Part shown: piece after piece, positions 1 to 10,066 of the stretch
Numbering within the stretch: position 1 is the stretch's first letter
Layout: every line of letters begins with the position of its first letter
Assembly (NCBI GenBank): GCA_963579025.1
Contig: CAUZFZ010000060.1
Span: 1-49,553 of the forward strand
Direction of reading: 5' to 3'
Origin: CAUZFZ01 sp963579025
GTDB lineage: Bacteria; Planctomycetota; Planctomycetia; Planctomycetales; Planctomycetaceae
DNA: 49,553 nt
The notes under the pieces: generated by a model
The model's input: the letters and a program-made list of their open reading frames with translations, nothing else
Told to the model about the DNA's origin: nothing
Databases searched by the model: none
Translations under genes and position numbers: made by a program

Positions 1-621
1 AGGCCAGCAGTGTCAGCACGAACGAGGACACGGCAAAAATGTTCGCCGTCGGTGAATTCAACTTCAACGATGTCGAGGGCGACGGGCTGGCGTCCATCAC
101 GATCACGGGGCTCAGTCTCGCCAGTGGCGACACGCTGAAACTCAGCGGCAGCGACGTCAGCGTCAACGACACGATCACCGCCGCGAACATCCCGAATCTG
201 GTCTATACGCCAGCGGGCGATGCGAATGGAGCCGGACGGTCGACATTCGACTTCCGCGTCAATGATGCCGGCAGCGGAATCGTCGCGGCCACAATGACCT
301 TTGATGTCAACGCCGTGAATGACGTCCCGGTCGCTCAGGCCAGCAGTGTCAGCACGAACGAGGACACGGCAAAAACGTTCGCCGTCGGTGAATTCAACTT
401 CAACGATGTCGAGGGCGACGGGCTGGCGTCCATCACGATCACCGGGCTCGGTCTCGCCAGTGGCGACACGCTGAAACTCAGCGGCAGCGACGTCAGCGTC
501 AACGACACGATCACCGCCGCGAACATTTCGAATCTGGTCTATACGCCAGCGGGCGATGCGAATGGAGCCGGACGGTCGACATTCGACTTCCGCGTCAATG
601 ATGTCGGCAGCGGGATCGTCG
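1..621 (+). repeat. Two-copy 336-bp tandem repeat in the coding sequence
   Basis: Bases 1-285 and 337-621 are about 97 percent identical (I count seven substitutions), with a period of 336 bp or 112 codons. Similarity falls sharply after that point in copy 2. The array begins at base 1, so more copies may lie upstream. Such identity in a coding repeat means recent duplication or gene conversion. Confidence 0.95.
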
Positions 622-3600
622 CGGCCACCATTTCGATCGACGTCACTGCCGTCAACGACGCACCGTTCTTTGGCGGCGAGTTTCCCGAGTCCGTGAGCTT
701 CACGGAAGGCGGCATGCCCGTGCGTCTCGGTCCGGGTGTCGTCATTGGTGATGCTGAACTGGATGTCTTTAACAACTGGGACGGGGCTCGCCTGTTTATC
801 GAGCGGGCCGGTGCCGCCAGCCTCAACGACGTCTTCGGCATCGATCCGGCCAGCATGGTGACCGTCAGTGGGCCGAACCTGATCGTGGACGGCGTGGCTC
901 GCGCAACGTTCAACCTTGTCAACGGCGAAGGCATCGTCACGTTCAACGCCAACGCCCGGTCCTCCGACACCGTCAAGATTCTGCAGGCCATCACCTATGA
1001 AAATGTGTCCGACAACCCGCAAACCACGGTATCGCTTGAAGCCGAGCTGTTTGACGGAAACATGGGAGCACAGGGAACTGGCGGCGAAAAGAGCGCCCAG
1101 ATCGCCATCCCGGTCGACATCACACCGGTGAACGACGCTCCGGTGCTGGCCAACCTGGAAACCGCCGCACTGGCCTACAGTGAAGGCGATCCGGCTACTC
1201 CGATCACCGCGACGCTCACGGTGACCGATGTCGACAACACAACGCTGTCATCCGCTGACGTGCGACTTTCCAGCGGATTCCAGGCCGGTGAAGACATTCT
1301 CGCGGCACCGGCTCTGGGCAACATCACAGTCAATTACAATGCGTCCACCGGCGTCCTGACGCTCTCGGGCAACGACACCCTGGCCAACTACCAGGCGGTT
1401 CTGCGGACCGTGACATTCCAGAACACCAGCGGTAATCCCAACGCAAACGTCCGCACGATCGAATTCCAGGCAAATGATGGCGACGCCAACAGCAACATTG
1501 TCTCGCGTATGGCGGACGTCCAGTTGAGACCTGCCGAAGTTTCCGGCGTAGTTTGGCTTGATACCACTGAGGACGGAATCCGTGACGACGAACTCGAAGT
1601 CGGAGAACCGCGAGTTGCGAACGTGACTGTCTCGCTTGTGGATCTCGGTAACAATGTGATTGCTTCAACGACCACGAATCCGGGTGGTGAATATTTCTTC
1701 TCAGTGGATCCGGGGCAATTCCGAGTTGTGTACACACCGCCGACTGCCCGGCAGTTCACGATTCAGGGTGCACTGCTGGAGGGCAGCCCCTCCGATTCGA
1801 ACGACAGCGACCCGAGCCGCCTGACTGGTGAAACCCTCCCGCTCGGACTGGTGACATCCGGCGCGACGGCGTCCAATGTCGATGCCGGACTGGTTATCAC
1901 GACGGTGTCTATCGCACCACCGGCAACATTGCAGGAAGGCAACGCCGGACTGTTCACCCCCGCGGACTTCACGGTCTCATTGAATGGACCCGCGACGCGT
2001 GTTGTGACTGTTAACGTGATCGCGTCCAGTCGCACGGCTGCACTCGGGATTGACTTCGAGCAGTTTCCCGTCGCCGAGCAGACTGTCACGTTCCAGCCGG
2101 GTGAAGTTTCGAAGACGGCCACTCTCAACCTGATCGGCGACGCCGAGCCGGAGGCTGATGAAGACTTCCAGGCAACGCTGAGTAATCCAGTACAGGCCGT
2201 GCCGGGTGTGAGCAGTGCCATCGCGACGATTTTCAACGACGACATGGTCACGATACCGCGCGTCGTGATTGAAGCCATGCCTGCTCCGACCGTGAATGAA
2301 GGCAACTCGCTGGACCAGCCGAATTTAGTCTTTATCGCGCGACTCCTCACCGGCTCGGCGGATGCCGATATCGATGTCAACTTCAGCACAATTGATCCGA
2401 TGGTCGATCCGACAACGATGCTTGCTCCCGAGGGACAGGCCACGGCGGGTGATGAAACGAGCGCTGGTGACTACACCCCCGTTAGCGGCACCGTGACGAT
2501 TGAGGCCGGACAGACCAGCGCGGAGATTCAGGTCCAGGTGATCAGTGACGACATCGACGAGCCGAACGAAACGGTTTCCGTGCGGCTGAACAGTGTGTCT
2601 GGCGCGAATGCTCAGCTCGGTATGTCTACACAGGCAACGGGGTCAATCATCGACGACGATGATCCAACGCCATCGATCACGGTGCTTGACGGAGAAGTGC
2701 GTGAACTGGACCCGTCCAGTGAGCCGGGCCTGTCGTTTGTACTCGAGCGTCTGGGCAATACGGATCTGGCAATCACGGGAACGTATCGGACTGTGCTGCT
2801 GTCCGGCCCGGGCGCAGCGATTGCCAGTGACTTCACGGGAACACAGACGGGAACGTTCGAAATCGCCGCAGGCGCCACTGGTGACGCCATCGTCGTGCCG
2901 GTCATAGGCGATTTTTTGAACGAAGGCGACGAGACGTTCGGCATTGAACTGCTGAGTGCCATGCAGGTGAATGCAAATGGTTCACCGGGCGGAAACGTGA
3001 TTATCGAGCGTGGAGAGGCGATCGGTACGATTGATGACGACGATGGCACGCCAGTGCTCTCGCTGGAAACGGGTGCGAGTGTGATTGAAGGCCGCCCCGG
3101 GAACGGCAACGTACTGTTCGTGACGGTCACGGCCTCGGCAGCATCAACAACCGACATCACGTTCACCGTCTCAACGATCGACCAGAATGCCGCCGGCTTT
3201 GCACTCGCCCAGGGTGCCGGAGTCGTCGATCCCGACTACCTCCCACTTTTGAATGCGCCAGGCGTGATATCGGCTGGCCTGACCAGCACAACAATTTCCA
3301 TTCAGGTCATTGGGGAGGACCTCGTCGAGCCGGACGAACGTGTCCGCGTGAGACTGGACAACATCAGCCCCAACGCTTTAGAGAGCGACACTGGCGCCGA
3401 AGTGGATGCCACCATCGTCACCGATGACCGCACTGAAGCGATGCTGAGTCTGACCGGTGGTCAGATCGTTTCGGAACGCGACGGCATGCGGACCTCGAAC
3501 CTGGGATTCTCGGCAGTGATCGACGCAGTCCTGACGCGAAACGTCATCGTCAACTATAGAACAGTGCCGCTACCTTCCGACGCCGGTTCCAATCTGTCGA

Positions 3601-6600
3601 TTCCTGATGTGGACCATGTGGCCGTCAACACGGGTGAGGGTCAGGTCGTCATTCTGGCTGGCCAGTTAAGTGCGCCGATTTCGGTGGTCGTCCTGCCGGA
3701 TGACCTGGTCGAGTCGCCGCTGGAAGACGTCTTTGTCGAGATCACATCGTTCGAACTCGGGCCGGTGCTGGTGCCCGGACTGCCCGCTCCGATCGTGACA
3801 CTGGATGGATTGAACGCCCGAGCGAAGTCCAGTATCCGCGACGATGATGGTGTGGTGACCGAGATTTCGATTGCGGAAGCGACAGAAGTACGCGAAGGCG
3901 ATGTCGGCACTAATCCAGCTCAGGCGACGATCACATTGTCGTCGCCTGCGAGCCAGGACCTGCGGCTGACCTATCGCACACGGAGCAGTGCGGGCACCAA
4001 TGTGGCGACACCAGGCACAATTACCGCTGCCGGTCAGCCTGTCGTCCTGCCGGGCACACCGGCAGAACTGACACCGGACCACGAGGAACTAACGACTGCG
4101 TCGGTCCTCATCCCGCGAGGATCACTGACGGCATCCGTGCCGGTTCGGGTTATTGGAGACGTCCGCTTCGAAGGAAACGAAGTCTTCCTGATCGAGCTGA
4201 CTGGTGTGACACTGGCCAATGGCACATCCGATGACACCGTGGCCCGTCTCGATCCGGCAGCGATCCAGTCGGTCGTCACAATTCGGGACAATGAATTTGC
4301 GGAACTGCCGGAATTGAGTTTCGCCGCCGCACCAGGAGCAATGGTCAGCGAAGGTGATGAGGGCGATGACGTCGACGCCGTTTTCATTCTGTCGTTGTCA
4401 GGTCGGATTCAGAACCCCGTCGAGATCCGTGTTCGTACGATTCTTGCTGACGGAGTGGGTCTCGCGGCGGCTAACGCCGACCTGGGCGATTACTTCTTTA
4501 CCGATCGACTGATTACGCTCGACTCTGAGGTGACGTCGGCAGAATTTCGTGTGGGTATCATTGAAGACAACCTTGTGGAAACTGACGAGCTGATCAGTGC
4601 AGAGATCGTATCGGTGGTCGGTGCCACAGTAGCGACGGACCAGCTGGTTGCCTCCGTTCTTCTCAAAGACGACGACAACCCGAGTGCCGCTGTGTTAACG
4701 GTCGACGACGTGTCGGAACTCGAAGGCGACGACAATTCAAATGCTCTGGTTCACACGGTTTCGCTCAACGTCGACCCCGCCAATCTCGGAGGGTCCGTCA
4801 CCGTCACTGTTACGACGCTGAACGACACGGCAACTGCAGGCGTCGACTACACGGCAGTGAATCAGGTGCTGACGTTCCTGTCCGGTGAATCGACGAAGAC
4901 TGTCACGATTCCAATTCTCGGCAACACACTTGACGAATCGACCAAGGACGTTGTGTTGCAGCTGTCCAATGCAATGGATGCGAGCGGGGCAGCGGTTGCC
5001 ATTGCCGGAACCGGACAGGGCATTGGGTCAATTCTGAACGACGACAGCACTGACGCAAAGCTGCGAGTCGATTCGGTCGTCGTGCGTGAAGGTGATTCTG
5101 ACGGGGCGACGTTTGCCGACTTCACCGTCAGCATTATCGGTGAATTAGGTCGTGACGTGCTCGTCGACTTTGCCGCGGAAGCGGACACGGCGGAAGTCAA
5201 TGTGGACTTTCGGCCGGTCTCTGGCACGTTGCGATTCACTCCAGGAGGTCCGACCGAGCAGACTGTCAGTGTACCCATCATCTCAGACCTGCTGCTGGAA
5301 GAGGAATTCGAACTGTTCGTGCTCAGGCTGACGAACGCACGCTTCGACTCCGCAGGTTCAATGGTGAACACTGGCACGATTGAAATCGATCCGGACCAGG
5401 AGCAGGGCGATGGAGTCATTCTTGACGATGACCGGCGTGTCTTCCGTGACGATGGCGACGAACAACTGCAAATCATCGTCGACGCGATTTCCGACTTGCT
5501 GGACGAATTCAGCGGTGACAGGACGAACCTGGAATTCCTCGCCGAGCTGGAAGTCCTCAACCTGAGGGCACTGGGGGCAGCCGGCCTGGAGTTCGGAATG
5601 GTCTTTACGGCTGATCCGGTCGACTTCCTGCTGACCGACACAGAGGGGCGAACCACTGGTTACACGGCGGTTCGAGGTGAGTTGACGGAAGTGGCGCGGT
5701 CGTTCTACTCGGGTGACGGCAACGTGGAACTGGTCATTCTGCCGGACGCGATCCCCGGCGAGTTTCCGTTGCAACTGTCAGGCGTCGGATCGGGCGAGTT
5801 CGTGCAGGTGGCTACGCTGGTCACCGAGAGCGGTGATTCCAAGACAATCAGCAATAGCGGCGTGCTGACCGGAGACGCAAGACTGGTCCTCGACTTCACA
5901 GACGTGGGACAGAACAACTTCCCGATTACCGGTGAGGAGATCTTTGCCCGGCTGGCCAATGGAGGCGATGACAACTCTGACGAGGTTGTTGCCAGCAACG
6001 TTGCACTGGCAGTCTCCACCGCGGCGATGGAAGCGGTCGCTGAACTGCAGCGTCAGCAGAGCCAGGATGTGCCTGGTCCCAATGACCCGGGCGCAGTATT
6101 TCGTGATTTCACGAACCGTGTCGAAGTACTCGGTCGCGAGCTGTTTGACGCGGTCTGGAATGAACTCGACAGTGTTTTCGCCGAGATTCCCGAGGCCCCG
6201 GACTCAGTCCTGAATGCATTCTGGACAGGATTCGGCCGCGCCATACTGGGAACACCGGACGGCCTCCTGGAGGTCCTTGACCTGCTGGAACTGTTGAACG
6301 ACGGCGACGATGCCCCCGCCCCGGACGAACCGGATGGAGATCAACCCGCGGACGGCAACGCGAATCCGGCCGATGCCAACGCAGCTCAGGACAATGCGAA
6401 TCCGAACGCTGCTCAAGCCGCGCGCCGTGAACGGAACAAGAGCACCTGGCTGAAGGAGCTGGTTGCTGTTGCGGAAGAAAGTCCATGGGACAAACCGCGG
6501 CCCGGGGACAGGCGTGTCAACAAGCCGGTAGCGCGAGCGACGGCCAATCGTCCCCGCTTCGTCGAAATCGCAAGAAAGATGCAGTCAACGGATCAGCAGT

Positions 6601-6671
6601 CAACCGCGTCTGAGGGCAATGGCAAATCCTCGCAGACCAGGCCTGCCCAGCCGCCGGCCGACGGTTCTTAA
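3..6671 (+). CDS. Giant extracellular Calx-beta repeat protein (5' end outside window)
   Basis: The frame is open from base 3, before the first ATG at 39, and the repeat it encodes already starts at base 1, so the true start is upstream and ATG 39 is not the start. About 2,222 codons are visible. In order they encode: two nearly identical cadherin-like repeats of 112 residues (nt 1-640); two more cadherin-like repeats ending VNDAP-type linkers (to about 1530); an SdrD B-like domain with GVVWLDTTEDGIRDD (about 1535-1880); then nine Calx-beta-type repeats (about 1890-5440), each closing with an acidic DDD turn such as IIDDDD or TIDDDDG. A DPVDFLLTDTEGR module (about 5570-5890) resembles beta-sandwich modules of other secreted proteins. 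An acidic linker and a basic tail (AARRERNKSTW) end the protein. Calx-beta and cadherin domains bind calcium in known families; a cell-surface or adhesion role is inferred. The next gene starts 45 bp downstream. Confidence 0.93.
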   Translation, partial: ASSVSTNEDTAKMFAVGEFNFNDVEGDGLASITITGLSLASGDTLKLSGSDVSVNDTITAANIPNLVYTPAGDANGAGRSTFDFRVNDAGSGIVAATMTFDVNAVNDVPVAQASSVSTNEDTAKTFAVGEFNFNDVEGDGLASITITGLGLASGDTLKLSGSDVSVNDTITAANISNLVYTPAGDANGAGRSTFDFRVNDVGSGIVAATISIDVTAVNDAPFFGGEFPESVSFTEGGMPVRLGPGVVIGDAELDVFNNWDGARLFIERAGAASLNDVFGIDPASMVTVSGPNLIVDGVARATFNLVNGEGIVTFNANARSSDTVKILQAITYENVSDNPQTTVSLEAELFDGNMGAQGTGGEKSAQIAIPVDITPVNDAPVLANLETAALAYSEGDPATPITATLTVTDVDNTTLSSADVRLSSGFQAGEDILAAPALGNITVNYNASTGVLTLSGNDTLANYQAVLRTVTFQNTSGNPNANVRTIEFQANDGDANSNIVSRMADVQLRPAEVSGVVWLDTTEDGIRDDELEVGEPRVANVTVSLVDLGNNVIASTTTNPGGEYFFSVDPGQFRVVYTPPTARQFTIQGALLEGSPSDSNDSDPSRLTGETLPLGLVTSGATASNVDAGLVITTVSIAPPATLQEGNAGLFTPADFTVSLNGPATRVVTVNVIASSRTAALGIDFEQFPVAEQTVTFQPGEVSKTATLNLIGDAEPEADEDFQATLSNPVQAVPGVSSAIATIFNDDMVTIPRVVIEAMPAPTVNEGNSLDQPNLVFIARLLTGSADADIDVNFSTIDPMVDPTTMLAPEGQATAGDETSAGDYTPVSGTVTIEAGQTSAEIQVQVISDDIDEPNETVSVRLNSVSGANAQLGMSTQATGSIIDDDDPTPSITVLDGEVRELDPSSEPGLSFVLERLGNTDLAITGTYRTVLLSGPGAAIASDFTGTQTGTFEIAAGATGDAIVVPVIGDFLNEGDETFGIELLSAMQVNANGSPGGNVIIERGEAIGTIDDDDGTPVLSLETGASVIEGRPGNGNVLFVTVTASAASTTDITFTVSTIDQNAAGFALAQGAGVVDPDYLPLLNAPGVISAGLTSTTISIQVIGEDLVEPDERVRVRLDNISPNALESDTGAEVDATIVTDDRTEAMLSLTGGQIVSERDGMRTSNLGFSAVIDAVLTRNVIVNYRTVPLPSDAGSNLSIPDVDHVAVNTGEGQVVILAGQLSAPISVVVLPDDLVESPLEDVFVEITSFELGPVLVPGLPAPIVTLDGLNARAKSSIRDDDGVVTEISIAEATEVREGDVGTNPAQATITLSSPASQDLRLTYRTRSSAGTNVATPGTITAAGQPVVLPGTPAELTPDHEELTTASVLIPRGSLTASVPVRVIGDVRFEGNEVFLIELTGVTLANGTSDDTVARLDPAAIQSVVTIRDNEFAELPELSFAAAPGAMVSEGDEGDDVDAVFILSLSGRIQNPVEIRVRTILADGVGLAAANADLGDYFFTDRLITLDSEVTSAEFRVGIIEDNLVETDELISAEIVSVVGATVATDQLVASVLLKDDDNPSAAVLTVDDVSELEGDDNSNALVHTVSLNVDPANLGGSVTVTVTTLNDTATAGVDYTAVNQVLTFLSGESTKTVTIPILGNTLDESTKDVVLQLSNAMDASGAAVAIAGTGQGIGSILNDDSTDAKLRVDSVVVREGDSDGATFADFTVSIIGELGRDVLVDFAAEADTAEVNVDFRPVSGTLRFTPGGPTEQTVSVPIISDLLLEEEFELFVLRLTNARFDSAGSMVNTGTIEIDPDQEQGDGVILDDDRRVFRDDGDEQLQIIVDAISDLLDEFSGDRTNLEFLAELEVLNLRALGAAGLEFGMVFTADPVDFLLTDTEGRTTGYTAVRGELTEVARSFYSGDGNVELVILPDAIPGEFPLQLSGVGSGEFVQVATLVTESGDSKTISNSGVLTGDARLVLDFTDVGQNNFPITGEEIFARLANGGDDNSDEVVASNVALAVSTAAMEAVAELQRQQSQDVPGPNDPGAVFRDFTNRVEVLGRELFDAVWNELDSVFAEIPEAPDSVLNAFWTGFGRAILGTPDGLLEVLDLLELLNDGDDAPAPDEPDGDQPADGNANPADANAAQDNANPNAAQAARRERNKSTWLKELVAVAEESPWDKPRPGDRRVNKPVARATANRPRFVEIARKMQSTDQQSTASEGNGKSSQTRPAQPPADGS

Positions 6672-6716
6672 CGGCGTTGATTCACTTCACTCTGCCCATG
6701 CATACTCCAGGCTGAG

Positions 6717-7835
6717 GTGAAACCGGGCGTCCGATTCCGGGCAAACCTGCGTGACAGGAAAGCACTGGAGATCCACTTGCAGGTGTTTCTGGCCATTGTC
6801 GGTGGAATAGCGCTGGCACTTGTGGGGCTGCTGGCGCTCGGCTTGTTCCTCCTGCGATTGAAATTTCGCGCAGTACTTCGGCAATTCGAGGACATTGGGG
6901 ATGCCGCCGGAGTCGCCGGGTGCGTTGTCCCCCCCATGCAGGTTCGATTACGGCCTGACAACAACTACGAATGGCGGGACCAGGCACAGGTCCACGCCGT
7001 TGGTGATGAACTCGCCGAACGTGGTTTCACCCGGATTGGAACATTCAACTCCGAGCCAACCACGGTACCGCTGGAGGCATGGCACGATCCGCAGCAGTCG
7101 ATCTATGCGACGATCTGTGAAGATGCGGATACGGGTATCTGGCTCGACGTTCTTTCTCTGGGCGAGGGCGGTTCGTCCTATACCGTCAGCTCGGGTCCGG
7201 GTGATCAGTTTGTTCGCCCATCCGAATTCCAGTTGGAACATCTACCCGGCGGTACACCGACTGATGTCTTGAGCCGGTTCTTCGAGAACCGCCCGGACTG
7301 TCAGGCACGTCCGACGTCGGCCGAAGGTTTTCCCGCGGTGTTCGAGGATTTGTGGCAGCGGATGATGAACGTCCGCATTGAACAGGGCCCGCCATCCGAG
7401 GAAGAGATTCGGCAACTGTGCCATGTTCAGGGTGACGCGGAACTGCAGCTTGAGATGGTGGAGCGGATTCGTGAAATGTGGCAGTCACAGATCAGTGACG
7501 CAGTGGAGCGGCAAATCCGCGAAGCATTCCTGGAAAACTCGCAGCTCTCGGCGCTGGAGTGGGACCGGTTACGGGATCGTGTTGTGTTCGTACACGACGA
7601 TCTGACTGCTGAGGAACTGGCAGCGATGATCGATGTCGAGTGGGATAGCAACGCCGATGATCTGGACGACTCGTATGACGTCCTGGAAGAGCGGGCTCTC
7701 GAGCTACTCAGTTATTCCTCAGCCCGCAGCGCGTTTATCAGCATGAACAGCGAACTGCAGGCTACATCCCAATTCGAGAAGATTGGCGTGGTCACTCACC
7801 CCGCCGCTGCGGACGTTTACGTTGGCCCCGTGTAG
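6717..7835 (+). CDS. Single-pass membrane protein of unknown function
   Basis: 372 codons from a GTG start with a short AGG-like sequence just before it; no in-frame ATG nearby gives a better start. The N-terminus is basic, followed by one strongly hydrophobic segment at about residues 22-45 (FLAIVGGIALALVGLLALGLFLL). The rest is soluble and acidic, with helical, glutamate-rich segments at about residues 210-330, and is probably outside the cytoplasmic membrane. I do not recognise the family. It lies 45 bp after the giant Calx-beta gene on the same strand, so co-transcription is likely. A strong hairpin follows at 7872-7902. A link to the surface protein, for example anchoring, is only a guess from position. 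Confidence 0.75.
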   Translation: MKPGVRFRANLRDRKALEIHLQVFLAIVGGIALALVGLLALGLFLLRLKFRAVLRQFEDIGDAAGVAGCVVPPMQVRLRPDNNYEWRDQAQVHAVGDELAERGFTRIGTFNSEPTTVPLEAWHDPQQSIYATICEDADTGIWLDVLSLGEGGSSYTVSSGPGDQFVRPSEFQLEHLPGGTPTDVLSRFFENRPDCQARPTSAEGFPAVFEDLWQRMMNVRIEQGPPSEEEIRQLCHVQGDAELQLEMVERIREMWQSQISDAVERQIREAFLENSQLSALEWDRLRDRVVFVHDDLTAEELAAMIDVEWDSNADDLDDSYDVLEERALELLSYSSARSAFISMNSELQATSQFEKIGVVTHPAAADVYVGPV

Positions 7836-7871
7836 AAGCACCCGTGCAGAAGGACTCACTCCCGAACGAAT

Positions 7872-7902
7872 GAAGCCCGACATTTCAGAAATGCCGGGCT
7901 TC
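7872..7902. terminator. Bidirectional hairpin terminator between convergent genes
   Basis: A 14-bp stem with one mismatch (GAAGCCCGACATTT pairing with AAATGCCGGGCTTC) closes on a 3-base CAG loop. It lies between the end of the membrane-protein gene (7835) and the end of rsmE on the other strand (7930). No long T tract follows, but the position and stem strength fit a terminator serving both genes. Confidence 0.7.
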
Positions 7903-7929
7903 TTCGCAGTGACGGGCAGTCGTACGACG

Positions 7930-8694
7930 CTATGCATTCATTTGTGCGGAAGTGAAGACAGAGGCCATCATCAGGGCCGCCGTTTCGACTCGCAGGACAC
8001 GCGGCCCAAGACTGACAAGGCGGGCACCACGAGTGACAGTTTGAGTGATCTCTTCAACTGTGAATCCGCCTTCGGGTCCGACGACAGCGACGAGGGTATC
8101 GACGTCGCCCTTCTTATTCCCGGACTTGGTGACTGGCAGAATCGATCGAACCAGACCTTCGTTAAACGGGACACCGCCGGGGTGAGCCACGGCTGTCCCG
8201 GAACCCAGCAGGTTGGACGACACAAACTGACTCCACGTAAGAACGCTGCCAACTTCCATCAGCCGCGAACGCCCACACTGTTTACTGGCCGCGATAATGT
8301 TATTTCGAAGCTGATCCAGCTTGGACGGTCGCGGGTCAACAACACTGCGGGAAGTCGTAATCGGGACGATTTTCGAGACGCCCAGTTCGACCGCCTTTTC
8401 AACCAGCGTCACTGCTCGAGTCGCTTTCGGCATCGCGACTGCCAGTACCAGATACGGCCCCGGCTCGACTGGCAGCGTTTCGACTCTGCCGACCTTAAGT
8501 GTCGCGGCATGTCGTGAGATGTGTTCGATTTCTGCTGGGGCTTCACGCCCCACACCATCGAACAGCAGCACGGTGTCGCCGACCTGGTGTCGGGTGACAC
8601 GCACCATGTGATGGAATTCCGCTCCTTCGAAAGACAACGTCCCCTTCTTGAGACGATCCGTGACAAAAAAACGCGATGCGACCATGGAACTCAT
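7930..8694 (-). CDS. rsmE: 16S rRNA (uracil-1498-N3)-methyltransferase RsmE
   Basis: SPOUT-class methyltransferase that uses S-adenosylmethionine to methylate N3 of U1498 in helix 44 of 16S rRNA. The protein starts MSSMVASRFFV, the usual RsmE beginning (RFFV), with a PUA-like N-terminal domain containing EFHHMVRVTRHQVGD. The C-terminal knot carries the family signatures VGPEGGFTVEEI and LGPRVLRVETAAL, where the cofactor binds. A longer in-frame start exists at 8796, but its extra 34 residues do not fit the family. I chose ATG 8694; ATG 8685 is equally possible, as neither has a clear ribosome-binding site. At about 254 residues the length is normal. The gene stands alone, convergent with its left neighbour. 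Confidence 0.93.
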   Translation of the reverse strand: MSSMVASRFFVTDRLKKGTLSFEGAEFHHMVRVTRHQVGDTVLLFDGVGREAPAEIEHISRHAATLKVGRVETLPVEPGPYLVLAVAMPKATRAVTLVEKAVELGVSKIVPITTSRSVVDPRPSKLDQLRNNIIAASKQCGRSRLMEVGSVLTWSQFVSSNLLGSGTAVAHPGGVPFNEGLVRSILPVTKSGNKKGDVDTLVAVVGPEGGFTVEEITQTVTRGARLVSLGPRVLRVETAALMMASVFTSAQMNA

Positions 8695-9187
8695 CCGTGT
8701 AAGAGGGGTCTGGATTCGCCGCGTTCGACACCCCCCGGAATGGTGGTCGACGCGCGCCTCTGTTGAGACCGGATACTTTGTCAGCGGCCCCCACATCCTG
8801 GACTAAAATAGTGTGTTTCCAACCACGATTACAACGATCAGTAGCAATATCAGTCGAATACCTCACGCACTAATCGAGACTATGACAGTTCGTACTGTCG
8901 GCCGACATATACACGCGACCATAGTCACCCAGCAGCTATGTGTTCGAGGCGTACGCCGCTGAAGCCGAAAGTGTTCATCCAGTTCTCGGGGATTGCGTGA
9001 CCATTTGTTTTAGGGCGAAAGCCCCTAATCTACCGCACTCGATGCGCGGTTTGCAGAATGACGATGTGCTAACCTGCCCACTCCAAAACTCGTCAGCCGC
9101 GGCGACGCCTCAATGGGCCGACCCTTCGCTTTGAACGACCGCACGATGCACGACCCGCATGCCTCTTCAGATTGCACTCATGTAGAC
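8695..9187. other. Intergenic region between divergent genes
   Basis: About 490 bp separating rsmE (minus strand) from the hydrolase (plus strand), so it should hold both promoters. I see no convincing -35/-10 pair. There is one small hairpin (TAGGGC-GAAA-GCCCCTA, near 9011-9027) of the kind seen elsewhere in this window. A 64-codon open frame at 8940-9134 shows no family features and is not called. Confidence 0.6.
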
Positions 9188-10066
9188 ATGTGGAAGTGCG
9201 AATACACGTTTCGTAACCACTATGCAGAGATCGACGGTCACCGCATCCACTATCTCGATGAGGGCTCCGGCGAGACATTGCTGTGCGTCCACGGAAATCC
9301 GACCTGGTCGTTCGCGTGGCGGCACGTCGTGCGGGAAATGAGCCAGACGCATCGGGTTGTTGCCATCGACCATCTGGGCTGTGGGCTCTCGGACAAACCT
9401 CAGGAGTACGGATATTCTCTGGCGTCGCACATTGGCAATCTTCGCAGCCTGGTCGAACAACTCGACCTGAAACAGGTGACTCTACTGGCGCACGACTGGG
9501 GCGGGGCAATCGGTATGGGCGTGGCCGGGCAGTGTCCGCAGCGGTTCGCTCGTTTCGCACTCTTTAACACGGCCGCGTTTCGGTCGACACGCATCCCGCT
9601 CAGAATTGCCGTTTGCCGGATTCCCGTGCTTGGGACGATTGCTCTCCGCGGATTGAATGCCTTCAGCCGAGCGGCGCTGACTATGGCCGTCGAAAAACAC
9701 GAACGCATGACGGCACCGGTCCGCAGAGGTTATCTGGCGCCGTACGACTCGTGGGCTCATCGAGTCGCCGTCAATGCATTCGTACGCGACATCCCGCTCC
9801 GCAGTTCGCATCCGTCATGGTCGACTCTTGTGGCAGTCGAGGAAGGCCTGTCGCAATTCGTCAACCACCCGATGCTGCTCGTCTGGGGAGAACGCGACTG
9901 GTGCTTCAACACCGACTTCCTGCACGAGTTTGAGCGCCGATTCCCGAACTCAGAGACGCTCCGGATCCCGGACGCCGGCCATTACGTGTTCGAGGACGCG
10001 CACGAGGTGTTCATTCCGCGTCTGCAGCAGTTCCTTGAAGAGCACTCGGTGTTTGGTGATCAGTGA
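9188..10066 (+). CDS. OleB-like alpha/beta hydrolase (haloalkane dehalogenase family)
   Basis: 292 residues from ATG 9188 (MWKCEYTFRNHY); earlier in-frame ATGs at 9113 and 9146 would add a tail not typical of the family. The alpha/beta-hydrolase features are clear. HGNPTWS carries the oxyanion/halide-binding Asn. HDWGG is the nucleophile elbow (Asp, followed by the halide-binding Trp). Further on come WGERDWCF and the catalytic His in AGHYVFEDA. The phrases DHLGCGLSDKP, FNTAAF, YDSWAHR and DWCF are those I associate with the OleB branch, which decarboxylates beta-lactones to cis-olefins in long-chain hydrocarbon synthesis. No oleA, oleC or oleD gene is in view, so a haloalkane dehalogenase or another hydrolase remains possible. 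Confidence 0.85.
   Translation: MWKCEYTFRNHYAEIDGHRIHYLDEGSGETLLCVHGNPTWSFAWRHVVREMSQTHRVVAIDHLGCGLSDKPQEYGYSLASHIGNLRSLVEQLDLKQVTLLAHDWGGAIGMGVAGQCPQRFARFALFNTAAFRSTRIPLRIAVCRIPVLGTIALRGLNAFSRAALTMAVEKHERMTAPVRRGYLAPYDSWAHRVAVNAFVRDIPLRSSHPSWSTLVAVEEGLSQFVNHPMLLVWGERDWCFNTDFLHEFERRFPNSETLRIPDAGHYVFEDAHEVFIPRLQQFLEEHSVFGDQ

Noticed and set aside
8940..9134. 64-codon open frame upstream of the hydrolase
   Set aside because: No ribosome-binding site or family features; it overlaps hairpin-type intergenic sequence.
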